Of a stretch of DNA of 43,735 nucleotides, positions 43,095-43,735 are shown piece after piece. The notes beneath the pieces are model-generated. The model did no database searches. It had not been told where the DNA came from and worked only from the letters and a program-made list of their open reading frames with translations. Position 1 is the stretch's first letter; every line of letters starts with the position of its first letter. The translations under genes and the position numbers were made by a program. Source of the stretch: Campylobacter concisus UNSWCS (GTDB taxonomy: Bacteria; Campylobacterota; Campylobacteria; Campylobacterales; Campylobacteraceae); the NCBI RefSeq assembly GCF_000466685.1, contig NZ_ANNG01000028.1:1-43735 (forward strand), read 5' to 3'.

Positions 43095-43419
43095 AAATAT
43101 CCTTTTTACTTTTACTACTAATTATACTAATTGGGATATTTTTTCATCACAGAATGAGGTATTTTTAGAAATTCTTTATAAAATATAGCTCTTTAGGGTA
43201 ATTTGTAGTGAATTAGAGTAAAAACATTTTATGTTTTTTATCTGTAACTCTTTAAAACAAAAAATAACATGCATAAAAACACATTAGAGCAAAATAGAAG
43301 AATTTTAGAAGATTAAATAGACCTGATGGGAAATAAAGAGGGAATGCAAAAAATAAGAAAACTTAAAGTTTTTAAAATATCGTTAAAATCAGGTTTTTAA
43401 AAGGATTTTTAAACAAGAA
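43095..43419. other. Non-coding stretch between the Mob remnant and tRNA-Asn
   Basis: About 325 bp, very AT-rich, with a minus-strand TATAAT at 43126-43121 for the HTH gene and a short palindrome AAAACAT/ATGTTTT near 43225. No integrase gene and no copy of the tRNA-Asn 3' end could be found here. Confidence 0.5.
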
Positions 43420-43494
<75 letters not shown>

Positions 43495-43512
43495 ACACTT
43501 AAAAGAAATCGT

Positions 43513-43518
43513 ATTATA
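43513..43518 (-). promoter_or_regulatory. -10 element of tRNA-Asn promoter
   Basis: TATAAT followed by ACGATTT on the minus strand, identical over 13 bases to the tRNA-Met promoter at 124-136. Confidence 0.75.
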
Positions 43519-43588
43519 GTTAGCAATCATTTAAAAATAGCTTAAATAACTAAAAATTTTAGCTATTTTCTTATAAAATATATATTTC

Positions 43589-43621
43589 AAACTACTCAAG
43601 CAAATTGCCTGAGTAGTTTTT
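43589..43621. terminator. Terminator hairpin
   Basis: Stem AACTACTCA/TGAGTAGTT with an internal AGCAAATTGCC loop, followed by TTTTT on the plus strand and preceded by AAA. It probably ends the minus-strand gene that enters from the right, since the other strand also gives a T-rich tail. Confidence 0.6.
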
Positions 43622-43667
43622 CATTAAACAAATTTGAGTTTATTTAAAACCCTAAATAAGAAGTTTT

Positions 43668-43735
43668 TTAAAATTTATTCTTCCTAACATCTTCAACTAT
43701 GGCTTTAGCCATCTCATCTACTTCTGATGTTACTT
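43668..43735 (-). CDS. C-terminus of an unidentified gene (partial)
   Basis: An open frame enters from the right edge and stops at TAA 43670-43668. It gives 21 visible residues, VTSEVDEMAKAIVED then VRKNKF, a charged helix. Too short to name. The hairpin at 43589 is 47 bp downstream, which supports a true gene end. Confidence 0.5.
   Translation of the reverse strand, partial: VTSEVDEMAKAIVEDVRKNKF

Overview
The window is AT-rich and reads as an epsilonproteobacterial chromosome, most like a Campylobacter of the C. concisus type. That assignment is inference. It rests on base composition, on tRNA promoters with a good -10 but no obvious -35, on short or overlapping gene junctions, and on a Campylobacter-style hsd locus containing extra ORFs. 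A tRNA-Met (149-225, +) lies near the left end and a tRNA-Asn (43420-43494, -) near the right end. The 3' ends of both face inward, so almost everything between them is plausibly accessory DNA.

Left part (0.3-8.9 kb): a translationally coupled type I restriction-modification operon on the minus strand. Its order is half-size HsdS-like protein, HsdM, HsdS, coiled-coil membrane protein, HsdR, YgjP-type metallopeptidase. Two near-identical palindromes flank its likely promoter. Next (9.2-11.7 kb) is a plus-strand operon of a Tat-exported solute-binding protein, a NapH-like polyferredoxin and a NifB-type radical SAM protein, with no nitrogenase genes in view. Then (12.0-15.2 kb) comes an OmpR-type two-component system with two PepSY-type proteins, all on the minus strand.

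Central island (15.6-42.2 kb): this is the most unusual part. Ten copies of a 15-16 bp palindrome, roughly RGACA-N5/6-TGTCY, lie at nine intergenic sites and serve thirteen promoter directions. Ten of the thirteen have exactly 11 bp between the palindrome and a -10 hexamer, so the palindrome covers the -35 region. Nearly every gene of the island lies behind one of these sites. The genes encode a macro domain protein, a WG-repeat-like protein, two related AAA+ ATPases (one tandem, one single), an agmatine deiminase-like protein, an HNH nuclease, two sirtuins, a WYL-domain regulator, a Fic protein, a calcineurin-like phosphoesterase, an HDAC11-like pseudoenzyme followed by a decayed vWA protein, three DUF262 proteins (two with DUF1524 HNH domains), two PD-(D/E)XK nucleases (one broken), a Cas4-like/DEDD exonuclease, a helical-repeat protein and several small orphans. 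I read this as one dispersed regulon, probably for defence or stress, with the WYL protein as the best candidate regulator. NAD+/ADP-ribose chemistry (sirtuins, macro domain) and nucleic-acid cleavage are recurring themes.

Many island genes carry frameshifts or stops (WG-repeat, deiminase, vWA, one DUF262/DUF1524 gene, one PD-(D/E)XK gene, the helical-repeat gene), while the operator-promoters are intact. The right edge (42.2-43.1 kb) holds a truncated relaxase, a MobC-like protein and a small HTH protein beside tRNA-Asn, the debris of a mobilizable element. A gene running off the window (43668 onward, -) lies beyond the tRNA.
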